In this document: positions 8,392-17,803 of the stretch, piece after piece | How positions within the stretch are numbered: the first letter of the stretch is position 1 | Layout: every line of letters starts with the position of its first letter | NCBI RefSeq assembly: GCF_963676815.1 | Contig: NZ_OY781365.1 | Coordinates: forward strand, 2,080,501-2,144,500 | Length of the DNA: 64,000 bases | Origin: an uncultured Draconibacterium sp. | GTDB lineage: Bacteria > Bacteroidota > Bacteroidia > Bacteroidales > Prolixibacteraceae | Direction: 5' to 3' | Position numbers and translations under genes: made by a program | Notes under the pieces: model-generated | Seen by the model: the letters and a program-made list of their open reading frames with translations, nothing else | Told to the model about the DNA's origin: nothing | Databases searched by the model: none

Positions 8392-10268
8392 TGGAGAAAT
8401 ATGATGTAATTGTTGTTGGGGGAGGACATGCCGGATGCGAAGCAGCAACTGCAGCTGCAAACCTTGGATCGAAAACATTACTGATTACGATGGATATGAC
8501 CAAGTATGGTCAGATGTCGTGTAATCCTGCTATGGGAGGAATTGCAAAAGGTCAGATTGTAAGGGAAATAGACGCGCTGGGTGGTTATTCGGGTATTTTG
8601 GCTGATAAAACTACCATTCAATTCAGGATGTTGAATAAGTCGAAAGGTCCTGCAATGTGGAGCCCGCGAGCACAGAATGATCGTTTCAGGTTTGTAGAAG
8701 AATGGAGAAATATCCTGGAAAATACGGATAATCTTGATTTATGGCAGGATGCTGTAGTTCAATTAATAATTAAAGATAAAAAAGTTGTAGGTGTTAAAAC
8801 AAAAATAGGCATCGAATTTGAGTCGAATACAGTTGTTTTAACAAATGGTACCTTTTTAAACGGTTTGATGCATATAGGGCAGGAAAAGCTTGCTGGTGGA
8901 CGTATTGGTGAGGCTGCCTCTTATAACATTTCCGAACAGTTACTTGATGCAGGTTTTAAAACCGGAAGAATGAAAACCGGTACACCTGTTAGAATTGACG
9001 GACGAACTATAGATTTCTCAAAACTTACTGAACAAAAAGGAGATACAGGACATTATAAATTCTCGTATTTACCAGGTACCGAAACAAAATTAAAACAACG
9101 TTCGTGCTGGATAACACACACGAGCGCCGAGGTTCATGCTGAGCTTCAACAAGGATTTGAAGATTCACCAATGTTTGATGGTACTATACAGAGTACTGGA
9201 CCGCGTTATTGCCCAAGTATTGAATCAAAACTGGTTACTTTTGCTGAGAAGGAAAAACATCAGTTGTTTTTAGAACCGGAAGGGGAGAATACAATTGAGT
9301 ATTATTTGAATGGCTTTTCTTCCTCGTTGCCGTGGCAGGTGCAGTTAAAAGGTTTACATAAAATTGCAGGTTTAGAGAAGGCTAAAATATTCCGACCGGG
9401 TTATGCGATCGAGTACGATTATTTCGACCCGACTCAGCTAAATCATACGTTGGAAACAAAAATTATTGAGAACTTGTATTTCGCCGGACAGATTAATGGA
9501 ACAACAGGTTATGAAGAAGCAGGTGCGCAAGGAATCGTTGCGGGAATAAATGCGCACTTAAAATGTGCCGGAGAAAATGAAACGTTTATTCTGAAACGTA
9601 ACGAAGCCTACATTGGTGTCTTAATTGACGATCTTGTTACAAAAGGTGTAGATGAACCTTACCGGATGTTTACAAGTAGAGCAGAATTCCGAATTTTACT
9701 TCGACAAGACAATGCCGACATCCGATTAACTGAAAAGTCGTATAAATTAGGCCTTGCTTCGCTAGAACGACTGGAATTGTTGCAAGAAAAAACATCATTA
9801 ATTCAGGAAATTATTGGTTATACTAAAGATTTTTCGGTTAAGCCAAGGTTTGTAAATCAGCTACTTACAGAGAAAGGAACTTCGGAATTAAAGCAGGGAG
9901 TTAAATTATTTGACCTAATTTTACGCCCTCAGATTTCAATATTTGATTTGATTGAAGTGATTACCCCGTTTAAATCGTTTCTGGAACGTGTTCCGGAAGA
10001 CAGAAAAACGGAAATTGTAGAGGGAGCCGAAATTGTGATCAAATATGAAGGATATATTAGTCGCGAAAAACTACTGGCTGAAAAGTTAGATAAATTTGAA
10101 AACATTAATATTGAAAATAAATTTAATTATAGCGAATTAAAGTCGATATCTACGGAAGCACGTCAAAAATTAGAAAAAATAAACCCGTCAACAATTGGGC
10201 AGGCAAAGCGAATTTCAGGCGTTTCACCGTCTGATATAAATGTTTTGCTGGTACTTTTAGGACGATAA
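8388..10268 (+). CDS. mnmG: tRNA uridine-5-carboxymethylaminomethyl modification enzyme MnmG
   Basis: At 626 residues this is full-length MnmG (GidA), the FAD enzyme that with MnmE modifies U34 of tRNAs. The Rossmann dinucleotide motif VVGGGHAGCEAA is at 9-20, followed by the signatures SCNPAMGGIAKGQ and the second family block GQINGTTGYEEAAGAQG-like near residue 367. The C-terminal helical MnmE-binding domain is intact. The first of two ATGs is preferred because it gives a 4-base overlap with ybeY. mnmG is often close to oriC. A parS site abuts its stop codon. Confidence 0.97.
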   Translation: MMEKYDVIVVGGGHAGCEAATAAANLGSKTLLITMDMTKYGQMSCNPAMGGIAKGQIVREIDALGGYSGILADKTTIQFRMLNKSKGPAMWSPRAQNDRFRFVEEWRNILENTDNLDLWQDAVVQLIIKDKKVVGVKTKIGIEFESNTVVLTNGTFLNGLMHIGQEKLAGGRIGEAASYNISEQLLDAGFKTGRMKTGTPVRIDGRTIDFSKLTEQKGDTGHYKFSYLPGTETKLKQRSCWITHTSAEVHAELQQGFEDSPMFDGTIQSTGPRYCPSIESKLVTFAEKEKHQLFLEPEGENTIEYYLNGFSSSLPWQVQLKGLHKIAGLEKAKIFRPGYAIEYDYFDPTQLNHTLETKIIENLYFAGQINGTTGYEEAGAQGIVAGINAHLKCAGENETFILKRNEAYIGVLIDDLVTKGVDEPYRMFTSRAEFRILLRQDNADIRLTEKSYKLGLASLERLELLQEKTSLIQEIIGYTKDFSVKPRFVNQLLTEKGTSELKQGVKLFDLILRPQISIFDLIEVITPFKSFLERVPEDRKTEIVEGAEIVIKYEGYISREKLLAEKLDKFENINIENKFNYSELKSISTEARQKLEKINPSTIGQAKRISGVSPSDINVLLVLLGR

Positions 10269-10284
10269 TGTTTCACGTGGAACA
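10269..10284. promoter_or_regulatory. parS site (ParB binding), copy 1
   Basis: TGTTTCACGTGGAACA is a full 16-base match to the bacterial parS consensus, a near palindrome bound by ParB for chromosome segregation. It lies exactly between the mnmG stop and the apt start. Confidence 0.88.
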
Positions 10285-10295
10285 ATTGTATTAAA

Positions 10296-10817
10296 ATGGA
10301 TTTAAAAAAAGAAATACGCGAAATTCCGGATTATCCCAAGGAGGGAATAAGTTTTAAAGATGTGACAACGCTTTTTAAAAATAGAGAAGCGGTAAGATTT
10401 GTAACAAATACAATCGTAGATAATTTTAAAGAGAAGGGGATTACAAAAGTTGTAGGGCTTGAAGCACGTGGTTTTGTTTTTGGCGGAGCAATTGCTGATC
10501 GTTTGGATGCAGGTTTTGTTCCAATACGTAAAAAAGGGAAATTGCCAAGTGCTGTATTGAGTGAATCATACGAGTTGGAATATGGAATGGATAGTGTTGA
10601 AATGCATAGTGATGCATTGGAAAAACACGATGTGGTTTTAATTCACGACGATTTGTTGGCGACCGGAGGAACAGCAGTTGCAGCATTAAACCTGACAAAA
10701 AAGTGTGGTGTTGAAAATATTTATTTCAGCTTTATTTGCGACCTGGAGTTTATCGATACACCAAATAAATCGATACTGAAAGAATATGAAACTCAGGTAT
10801 TGGTAAAATATCAGTAA
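10296..10817 (+). CDS. apt: Adenine phosphoribosyltransferase
   Basis: This 173-residue enzyme makes AMP from adenine and PRPP in purine salvage. It starts like typical Apt (IREIPDYPKEGISFKDVTTLF), has the GLEARGF signature (54-60) and the PRPP-binding loop VLIHDDLLATGGTA (114-127). Length is normal. It lies 27 bases after mnmG with a parS site between, and its stop is directly followed by the TTG start of uvrC, so apt and uvrC are probably cotranscribed. Confidence 0.96.
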   Translation: MDLKKEIREIPDYPKEGISFKDVTTLFKNREAVRFVTNTIVDNFKEKGITKVVGLEARGFVFGGAIADRLDAGFVPIRKKGKLPSAVLSESYELEYGMDSVEMHSDALEKHDVVLIHDDLLATGGTAVAALNLTKKCGVENIYFSFICDLEFIDTPNKSILKEYETQVLVKYQ

Positions 10818-12641
10818 TTGAAATATAAGACAGTAAATAAAAATATTGATCACTTAAAAACGCTTATTTCGGTGTTGCCGAATAAGCCCGGTATTTATCA
10901 GTATTTAGATCAATCGAATACTATAATTTACATCGGAAAAGCTAAGAACCTGCGGAAGCGGGTTTCTTCGTATTTTACAAAGAATCATGATCACCGGAAA
11001 ACGGCTTTATTAGTACGTAATATTGTCGACATAAAACATATGGTGGTGGAGAGCGAACAGGATGCTTTGTTGTTAGAAAATAACCTGATTAAAAAGTATC
11101 AGCCGCGCTACAATATTCGTTTAAAAGACGACAAAAGTTATCCATGGATTTGTATCAAAAATGAGCCTTTTCCAAGAGTTTTTAAAACCAGGAGTCTGGT
11201 TCGAGACGGATCGAAATATTTTGGTCCATATACTTCAATTTATACTGTTAGAACATTGTTGGACTTGTTTAAGTCGGAATATAAACTGCGTACCTGCAAT
11301 TATAATTTAGCGCCCGAAAATATTGCCGCAGGCAAGTATAAAGTATGTCTGGAGTATCATATTGGAAATTGTAAAGGACCTTGCGAAGGACACGTTTCGA
11401 TAGAAAAATACGACCAGGGAATAGCAGATATTACAGACATTTTAAAAGGAAATATTTCAGGTGTTATCAGGCATTTAGAAGATATGATGGCTGAAATGTC
11501 GGAGAATTTAAACTTCGAGGAGGCAGCCGCTATCAAAGAGAAATATGATTCTCTTAAACGCTATCAGAGCCGTTCTACAGTTGTTTCTCCCGTTATTACA
11601 GATGTTGATGTTTATTCGATTGAGGAAGACGAAAATTTTGCTTTTATTAATTACCTTAAAATTATAAAAGGAGCCATAATTCAGACCTTTACATTAGAGA
11701 TAAAAAAGGGTTTGGACGAGAATACAGAAGAACTTCTTTTGGCTGGCATTATTGAAATAAGACAGAAAATATTTAGTAATGCACGCGAAATTCTGGTGCC
11801 ATTCAAGCTTGAAAATGTAATAGAAAATGTCTCATTTAAGGTGCCACAAAGAGGGGAGAAGAAGCAATTATTAGATCTTTCGAAGCGTAATGCCAAGTAT
11901 TTTCGTCTTGAAAAAGATAAGCAAGCAGTGCTTAAAAATCCTAATATTCGGACAGACCGTATATTAAATACCATTAAAAAGGACCTGCAATTAAAAGAAT
12001 TACCTGAGCGTATCGAATGTTTTGATAATAGTAATCTTCAAGGAACAAACCCGGTTGCAGCCTGTGTGGTGTTTAAAAATGCAAAACCAGCAAAGAAAGA
12101 ATACCGTCATTTTAATATTAAAACTGTTGAAGGACCAAACGATTTTGCTTCGATGGAAGAGGTGGTTTATCGACGTTACAAACGATTAAAAGAAGAAAAT
12201 AAACCGTTGCCTAACCTGATTGTTGTTGATGGCGGAAAAGGGCAATTATCGGCAACGATGAAGGCCATGGATCAACTTGAGTTACGTGGTAAAATTACGG
12301 TTATTGGTATAGCAAAACGACTGGAAGAAATCTATTTTCCCGGGGATTCGGTACCCATTTATATCAATAAAAACTCTGAAACGCTAAAAGTAATTCAGCA
12401 TTTACGTGACGAAGCACATCGGTTTGGAATTACTTTTCACCGGGATAAACGCTCGAAAGCGTTTATTACTTCTGAATTGAGTAGTATAAATGGAATAGGG
12501 GAGAAGACAACCGAGAAGTTATTAAAGGATTTCAAGTCGGTAAAACAGATAAAACTGCAAAAATTAGATGCTTTGGAAGCATCAATTGGGAAAGCAAAAG
12601 CTAAGGTTGTTTTCGATTATTTTCAAAACACGGAAGAATAA
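10818..12641 (+). CDS. uvrC: Excinuclease ABC subunit C
   Basis: The 607-residue protein is UvrC, which makes both incisions in nucleotide excision repair. Domains in order: GIY-YIG nuclease (GIY 25-27, YIG 38-40), a cysteine-containing region, a UVR motif (about 205-245) for UvrB contact, the RNase H-like 3' nuclease core beginning FDNSNLQG near residue 403, and C-terminal helix-hairpin-helix repeats (SSINGIGEKTTEKLL). The start is TTG at 10818, immediately after the apt stop; no in-frame ATG lies upstream of the GIY motif. Confidence 0.96.
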   Translation: MKYKTVNKNIDHLKTLISVLPNKPGIYQYLDQSNTIIYIGKAKNLRKRVSSYFTKNHDHRKTALLVRNIVDIKHMVVESEQDALLLENNLIKKYQPRYNIRLKDDKSYPWICIKNEPFPRVFKTRSLVRDGSKYFGPYTSIYTVRTLLDLFKSEYKLRTCNYNLAPENIAAGKYKVCLEYHIGNCKGPCEGHVSIEKYDQGIADITDILKGNISGVIRHLEDMMAEMSENLNFEEAAAIKEKYDSLKRYQSRSTVVSPVITDVDVYSIEEDENFAFINYLKIIKGAIIQTFTLEIKKGLDENTEELLLAGIIEIRQKIFSNAREILVPFKLENVIENVSFKVPQRGEKKQLLDLSKRNAKYFRLEKDKQAVLKNPNIRTDRILNTIKKDLQLKELPERIECFDNSNLQGTNPVAACVVFKNAKPAKKEYRHFNIKTVEGPNDFASMEEVVYRRYKRLKEENKPLPNLIVVDGGKGQLSATMKAMDQLELRGKITVIGIAKRLEEIYFPGDSVPIYINKNSETLKVIQHLRDEAHRFGITFHRDKRSKAFITSELSSINGIGEKTTEKLLKDFKSVKQIKLQKLDALEASIGKAKAKVVFDYFQNTEE

Positions 12642-12725
12642 TACACGCAAATGTTAGTTGCTGGTCAAACCAAAACTTATTAGTGAGTTTGTTGAATACC
12701 ATTAATAATTTATAAGCATATCGAT

Positions 12726-13775
12726 ATGAATAAACGCGTTTTGCTGGGGATGAGCGGAGGAATTGATAGTTCTGTTTCAGCTATGTTGTTGCAGGAGCAA
12801 GGGTATACAGTCATAGGAGTTACTTTTCTTTTTAGTGGTACCGATAGCCAGAATCATCACTTTTTAAAAGATGCAACTGATTTAGCTGATCGTTTAAAAA
12901 TACAACATATTACGGTTGATCTGCGCAAAGAATTTGAAGAGTACGTTATTCGTTATTTTATCGATGAATATATTAAGGGACGCACACCTTTTCCTTGTGC
13001 ATACTGCAATCCAAATCTAAAATTTAAGTATTTAAACAGGTATGCCGTTACAATGAAATGCGATTCGATTGCAACCGGGCATTACGTGAATACAGGAATT
13101 TATAATGGACACAAATATTTATTTCAGGGTGAAGATCCTGAAAAAGATCAGTCCTTTTTTCTTTGGGGATTGCCTCGGGAAATTACAGATAAATTGATTT
13201 TTCCTTTGGGTAATTTTCGAAAATCGGAGATCAGAAATATTGCCCGGGAAAAAGGATTTTTATCGTTATCGGAAAAAAAGGACAGCCTTGGAATATGTTT
13301 TATTGAGGGAAATGACTACCGACAATTTTTAAAACAGCGGGGAATTAAATCGCAACCCGGAAATTTTGTAGATGAAAACGGGAACATTTTGGGTGAACAC
13401 AAAGGAATTTTCAACTATACTATCGGACAACGTCGCGGATTGGGCCTGCATCTTAATTTTCCGCTATTTGTAGCCGAATTTCGTCTAGATGAGAATGAAA
13501 TTGTGTTAGCAAAATACGACGATTTATACCGTACAAAATTGTATCTGGAAAATTATCATATGATTGATAAAGAGATAGTTAATAGAGGTGTAGAGCTAAT
13601 TGTTAAGGTGCGTTACAGGCTTCAGGAAACGCGCTGTAATTTGCATATTTTAAACGATACTGTGGCTGAGGTCGAATTATTAGAACCTGAAGCCATGATT
13701 GCACCCGGACAAACAGCAGTTTTTTATCATAACAATAGATTAGTAGGTGGTGGATTTATAAAATCGGCAGAATAG
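12726..13775 (+). CDS. mnmA: tRNA-specific 2-thiouridylase MnmA
   Basis: The 349-residue protein has the PP-loop MSGGIDSS (9-16), the Cys motif CAYCNPNLKF (C91, C94) and the second catalytic Cys C191 in LGICF. MnmA transfers sulfur to C2 of U34 in Lys, Glu and Gln tRNAs, using a persulfide on the second cysteine. Bacteroidota often carry two MnmA-like proteins, and this one may be the second paralogue. It works on the same nucleoside as MnmG, encoded 4 kb upstream. Convergent with rsgA across a 139-base AT-rich gap. Confidence 0.93.
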   Translation: MNKRVLLGMSGGIDSSVSAMLLQEQGYTVIGVTFLFSGTDSQNHHFLKDATDLADRLKIQHITVDLRKEFEEYVIRYFIDEYIKGRTPFPCAYCNPNLKFKYLNRYAVTMKCDSIATGHYVNTGIYNGHKYLFQGEDPEKDQSFFLWGLPREITDKLIFPLGNFRKSEIRNIAREKGFLSLSEKKDSLGICFIEGNDYRQFLKQRGIKSQPGNFVDENGNILGEHKGIFNYTIGQRRGLGLHLNFPLFVAEFRLDENEIVLAKYDDLYRTKLYLENYHMIDKEIVNRGVELIVKVRYRLQETRCNLHILNDTVAEVELLEPEAMIAPGQTAVFYHNNRLVGGGFIKSAE

Positions 13776-13914
13776 ATATAATCTATAAAATTCTAAATTT
13801 TGATATAAATATTCGAGTTCGCATTTTTTACGAATAAATACTACCAAGCTTCTTAAAAGGCACAAAAAGGAAATTTGTGATAATAAGCGAAATCAGCGAG
13901 AAAATTTTTGGAAA

Positions 13915-14865
13915 TTAAAATGCCGGACGATGTTTGTCATCCGGTTCCAATAATCCTAAATAACTTCTGAATCGGGAAGGAGCGATTTGGTAATTTTCCA
14001 CCGCCTCTTTTACGGCACAACCGGGTTCGTGAGTGTGCGAACAATTGTTGTACTGGCAATGCTCCGAAAATTTAAATATCTCAACAAAATAATGCGAAAT
14101 CTCCCATGGCTCCATTTCCAAAACACCAAAGGCTTTTATTCCCGGAGTATCGATAATGTATCCTCCAAAATTAAGCTTAAAAAGTTGGGAATAAGTAGTG
14201 GTGTGTTTACCGGTTTTGTGTGAATCTGAAATCTCCATGGTTTTCAAATTCAAACCCGGTTGAATCAGGTTGATCAGTGTTGATTTTCCAACGCCACTGT
14301 GGCCGTTAATTACGTTGGTTTTATCTTTTAAAGCGGCTTTAAACTCATCGATACCGGTTCCTTCTTTAGCCGATGTTTTAAGGCATTTGTAGCCAATATT
14401 TCGATAGATCTGCATCAACAGGTCCATCTCTTCCGTTTCATCCTCGTTATATCGGTCAGCCTTGTTAAAAACAATCATAACAGGAATACGATAGGCCTCG
14501 GCTGACGCCAGGTAACGATCGATAAAAGTGGTTGTGGTAACCGGGTATTGCATGGTTACTACCAGCACTGCCTGGTCGATGTTGGCAGCAATAATATGTG
14601 CCTGTTTCGAAAGATTAATAGAACGGCGAATGATATAGTTTTTACGCTCGTTGATATTGGTAATTAAACCAATCTGCGCTACTTTTTCGTCGGCAGAAAC
14701 GTTTTGGAGCGTAAATCCCACACGATCACCCACGGCAACGGGATTCGTATTCTTAATTCCTTTAATGCGGAATTTGCCCTTAATTTTGCATTCGTAGGTA
14801 TTTCCATTTTCATCTTCTACGGTATACCAGCTGCCGGTCGATTTTATTACTAATCCTTCTTTCAA
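13915..14865 (-). CDS. rsgA: Ribosome small subunit-dependent GTPase RsgA
   Basis: The 316-residue protein has the circularly permuted GTPase order of RsgA: an N-terminal OB-fold (1-70), then G4 NKAD (134-137), G1 GHSGVGKST (188-196) and G3 DTPGI, then a C-terminal zinc domain with ligands in CQYNNCSHTHEPGC. RsgA is a late 30S assembly checkpoint GTPase. A minus-strand -7 element (14882-14889) sits 17 bases upstream and a parS site about 70 bases upstream. rbfA, another 30S maturation factor, is 3 kb away on the same strand. Confidence 0.96.
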   Translation of the reverse strand: MKEGLVIKSTGSWYTVEDENGNTYECKIKGKFRIKGIKNTNPVAVGDRVGFTLQNVSADEKVAQIGLITNINERKNYIIRRSINLSKQAHIIAANIDQAVLVVTMQYPVTTTTFIDRYLASAEAYRIPVMIVFNKADRYNEDETEEMDLLMQIYRNIGYKCLKTSAKEGTGIDEFKAALKDKTNVINGHSGVGKSTLINLIQPGLNLKTMEISDSHKTGKHTTTYSQLFKLNFGGYIIDTPGIKAFGVLEMEPWEISHYFVEIFKFSEHCQYNNCSHTHEPGCAVKEAVENYQIAPSRFRSYLGLLEPDDKHRPAF

Positions 14866-14881
14866 GTTATATTATTTTTTG

Positions 14882-14889
14882 CAAAGGTA
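14882..14889 (-). promoter_or_regulatory. -7 promoter element of rsgA
   Basis: CAAAGGTA on the plus strand reads TACCTTTG on the minus strand, an exact TAnnTTTG match 17 bases before the rsgA ATG. Confidence 0.5.
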
Positions 14890-14933
14890 GTTTTTCTGCT
14901 GTTTTTCAGGAAATTTACCGAAGTACCAGGAGA

Positions 14934-14949
14934 TTTTTCACGTGGAACA
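14934..14949. promoter_or_regulatory. parS site, copy 2
   Basis: TTTTTCACGTGGAACA matches the copy at 10269-10284 in 15 of 16 bases, keeping the whole CACGTG core and the right arm. It is in the rsgA-tdh intergenic gap. Confidence 0.8.
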
Positions 14950-15012
14950 AATAAAAAAGCACCAAATTTCTAAACCTAAAAATGATGCTTTCTTTTATAA
15001 AAATTAGTATTC

Positions 15013-16041
15013 TTAATCCCAATCCAATATGATCTTTCCGCAATCGCCCGATTCCATAATTTCGAAGGCTTCCTGATAATCGTCGGCTTTAAAACGGTGG
15101 GTGATAATCGGCGAAATATCGAGGCCGGTAGTCAGCATCATTTCCATGTGGTACCAGGTTTCGTACATCTCGCGGCCATAAATTCCTTTAAGCGTTAACC
15201 CTTTAAATATAAGCTTACTCCAGTTAATTTGCGTACGCTCGGGCAGCAATCCAAGCAAACTGATTTTACCGCCATTGTACATGTGATTTACCATGTCGTT
15301 AAAGGCAACAGGCGATCCGGAACATTCCAATCCAATATCGAAACCACTAACCATATGATGCACTTCCATGGCTTCTCTTATGCTCTCTTTTGTTGGATCG
15401 ATAACACGCGTAGCGCCCATTTTTCGGGCCAGATCGCGGCGGTATTTACTTAAATCGGTACCAATAATATTGCGGGCTCCGGCAAATTTACAAATGGCTG
15501 CAGCCATAGCACCAATAGGTCCGCCAATACCGGTAATTAACACATCTTCGCCCAACAGCGGAAAGGATAAGGCTGTGTGCGTAGCGTTTCCAAGTGGGTC
15601 CATAATGGCCATCATTTCATCCGAAATTCGCTGATCGATGTGCAGTACGTTTTTTGCCGGAACAGAAATATATTCGGCAAAACCACCGTCGCGGTTTACT
15701 CCAATTCCAATGGTATTGTCGCAAATGTGCTGACGACCGCGCCTGCAATTACGGCAAAAACCACACGAAATATGACCTTCAACAGTAACTCGCTCACCCA
15801 CTTTTACGCGGTCAACTTCCGAGCCCACTTCAACAACAGTTCCCATGTATTCATGGCCAATAGTTACAGGTGTTTTTATGGTTTGTTGCGCCCATTCGTC
15901 CCACTTATAAATATGTAAATCGGTGCCGCAAATGGCGGATTTGTGCACCTTCAAAAGAATATCGTTGGGTCTGACAGTTGGCATCGGAACATCTTCCATC
16001 CAAATGCCTTTTTCAGGTTTACTTTTTACAATCGCTTTCAT
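15013..16041 (-). CDS. tdh: L-threonine 3-dehydrogenase
   Basis: The 342-residue zinc-dependent medium-chain dehydrogenase oxidises L-threonine to 2-amino-3-ketobutyrate with NAD. Catalytic zinc ligands are C38 (AICGTDLHIYKWDEW) and H63-E64 (GHEYMG). The structural zinc cysteines are C93, C96, C99 and C107. The DLHIYKWDEWAQ segment is typical of Tdh rather than of sorbitol or alcohol dehydrogenases. The nucleotide-binding GIGGPIG motif follows at about 177. No kbl gene is adjacent. Confidence 0.93.
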   Translation of the reverse strand: MKAIVKSKPEKGIWMEDVPMPTVRPNDILLKVHKSAICGTDLHIYKWDEWAQQTIKTPVTIGHEYMGTVVEVGSEVDRVKVGERVTVEGHISCGFCRNCRRGRQHICDNTIGIGVNRDGGFAEYISVPAKNVLHIDQRISDEMMAIMDPLGNATHTALSFPLLGEDVLITGIGGPIGAMAAAICKFAGARNIIGTDLSKYRRDLARKMGATRVIDPTKESIREAMEVHHMVSGFDIGLECSGSPVAFNDMVNHMYNGGKISLLGLLPERTQINWSKLIFKGLTLKGIYGREMYETWYHMEMMLTTGLDISPIITHRFKADDYQEAFEIMESGDCGKIILDWD

Positions 16042-16132
16042 AAAAATATAACTTGTTAGTTGTTATCAGGTGCAAGTTAAAATAAAAATATGGGCGAAAA
16101 TCTAAGGAAAGTCAGTTTTGAAAATTCGTTAA

Positions 16133-17365
16133 TTAGCTGATATTTGAAGGTACTAACTGTTTGTTTGACATGAATTTAACCGGATACCACGAAGCAATAA
16201 AACCAATAATTAAAACTGCGACAAAGGCCAAAATGATGTCGGTAAAAATGATATGAACCGGGTAGGCTGAAATTACGAAAGAACCACCGGCTCCGGGCAA
16301 TTTAACCATCTCGAAAGTAATTTGAAGCCAGCACACAAATACACCCAGAATAGTGCCTAAAACACCTCCTGCTAACGAAATTAACCAGCCTTCGTACAGA
16401 AAGATCCGGTTGATTTGTTTTAAAGGAAGGCCCATGCTATCGAGAATTGAGATGTCCTCTTTTTTATCAATGTATAACATCGTGAGGTTGCCGATCATAT
16501 TTCCGGAAGCCAGTAGCAGGATAAAAACAAGTATAAAATACACCGCCCATTTTTCCGATTTCATGGTTTTAAAAACCAGGTCGTGTTGCTGTTCTTTGTT
16601 TTTCACGTGGAACGAGGGACCCACAATTTCTACCAGTTGTTCCTGAATATCATCAACATAGGCCCCATCGGCAAGGGCCAATTCAATTGCAGAAATGTCG
16701 TTTCCGCTGTCAAAAAGCTGTGTTGCGAACTCTTTCGATACCAGCATGTACTTGGAATCTACATCTTCGAGCACGGCAAAAACTGCCGACGGGTACAGAG
16801 AGTCGTGGTTAAAAACCCGTGAAGGGTTTAGCGAAACCTGTTTTCCCTTTTTGGGCACATAAACATGCAACGGATCAAGGAAAGAAACACCCACGCCAAG
16901 ATTATTGGCTATTCCGCGGCCTACAACAGCGTAATCAATCCCGTCTTTTTTCAGGTAATATTCACCTTCAATCAATAGTTTATCAATATTGGTATAATCG
17001 GGATAATTATCAGGTACACCTTTAATGGTAGCCGGAAATTGTCGTTTTCCATACCGAAGCATCGCAACCTCTTCAATAATTTCAGCGTATGAAACTACAT
17101 CAGGCAAAGATTTAATATTTTCAATATCAATGGTTTGTGGGTTAAACATTTTTCCTTCTACCGAAGTAATTTTTATATCCGGATCAAAGTCGCTATAAAA
17201 CATACCAATCAGGTCGGTAAAACCATTCAACACCGAAACGATGATAATAATAGCCATTGTACCCACCACAATTCCGGCCATCGAAATCCATGATATTATG
17301 TTAATAATGTTCTGTTTCTTTTTCGAGAACAGGTAACGTTTTGCTATGAAAAATGGTAAGTTCAA
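16133..17365 (-). CDS. FtsX/LolE-type ABC transporter permease
   Basis: This 410-residue protein has one N-terminal membrane helix (about 22-48), a large periplasmic MacB-like domain and three C-terminal helices (about 275-400), the layout of LolC/LolE and MacB permeases. The start MNLPFFIAKRYLFSKKKQNIINIISWISMAGI is typical of LolE-family proteins in Bacteroidota, likely involved in lipoprotein release. No ATPase gene is adjacent. It follows rbfA on the same strand by 38 bases and is probably cotranscribed. A parS site lies inside the gene at codons for the FHVKN segment. Confidence 0.85.
   Translation of the reverse strand: MNLPFFIAKRYLFSKKKQNIINIISWISMAGIVVGTMAIIIIVSVLNGFTDLIGMFYSDFDPDIKITSVEGKMFNPQTIDIENIKSLPDVVSYAEIIEEVAMLRYGKRQFPATIKGVPDNYPDYTNIDKLLIEGEYYLKKDGIDYAVVGRGIANNLGVGVSFLDPLHVYVPKKGKQVSLNPSRVFNHDSLYPSAVFAVLEDVDSKYMLVSKEFATQLFDSGNDISAIELALADGAYVDDIQEQLVEIVGPSFHVKNKEQQHDLVFKTMKSEKWAVYFILVFILLLASGNMIGNLTMLYIDKKEDISILDSMGLPLKQINRIFLYEGWLISLAGGVLGTILGVFVCWLQITFEMVKLPGAGGSFVISAYPVHIIFTDIILAFVAVLIIGFIASWYPVKFMSNKQLVPSNIS
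16599..16614. promoter_or_regulatory. parS site, copy 3 (inside the permease gene)
   Basis: TTTTTCACGTGGAACG matches 14 of 16 parS bases and shares the 13-base core TTTCACGTGGAAC with the other two. Being in coding DNA, it is retained despite protein constraint. Confidence 0.7.
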
Positions 17366-17403
17366 ACGCCGGTGTTTTGTTTGAAAACGAAAAGTTTAGG
17401 AAA

Positions 17404-17748
17404 CTATTTTTTCAGCAGTTGATCAATATTGTCGATGTAATCAAGACTGTCGTCAATATAGAAGTCGAGTTCAGGAATTACGCGCAGGCTTTTTCCTGTT
17501 TTTCGGCCAAGCTCGCCACGTAATTGTTTACCCGAAAGTTTTATTTCTTTCAAAATATCTGCAGCAAATTCCGACGGGAAAATACTTAAGTGAATACGTG
17601 CTATTCCGAGATCTTTTGTAACCCGAACGTTTGTTACACTAATGAGTTTGCCCGGGAAGCGTTCTTTATTCATTTTTAAAAGAATATCGGCCATTTCGCG
17701 TTGAATTAGCCTCGAGATTTTATTCTGTCTTGTGCTGTATTGTTCCAT
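17404..17748 (-). CDS. rbfA: 30S ribosome-binding factor A
   Basis: The 114-residue protein has the RbfA KH-like fold signatures: N-terminal STRQNKISRLIQREMADIL, the VTVVRVTKDLGIARIHLSIF-like strand region and the end SLRVIPELDFYIDDSLDYIDNIDQLL. RbfA binds the 30S subunit to help 16S rRNA 5' end maturation. It leads a unit with the LolE-like permease. A minus-strand -7 element is at 17768-17775. Confidence 0.94.
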   Translation of the reverse strand: MEQYSTRQNKISRLIQREMADILLKMNKERFPGKLISVTNVRVTKDLGIARIHLSIFPSEFAADILKEIKLSGKQLRGELGRKTGKSLRVIPELDFYIDDSLDYIDNIDQLLKK

Positions 17749-17767
17749 TGTTACTGATTATAAGCCA

Positions 17768-17775
17768 CAAAATTA
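17768..17775 (-). promoter_or_regulatory. -7 promoter element of the rbfA-permease unit
   Basis: CAAAATTA on the plus strand reads TAATTTTG on the minus strand, an exact TAnnTTTG match 19 bases before the rbfA ATG. Confidence 0.5.
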
Positions 17776-17803
17776 CGCAAAAACCTTGGAAAAAGGGCAG
17801 AAA

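Noticed and set aside
10458..10470. AGCACGTGGTTTT in apt
   Set aside because: CACGTG core only; the flanks do not fit parS, and it encodes the conserved EARGF motif.
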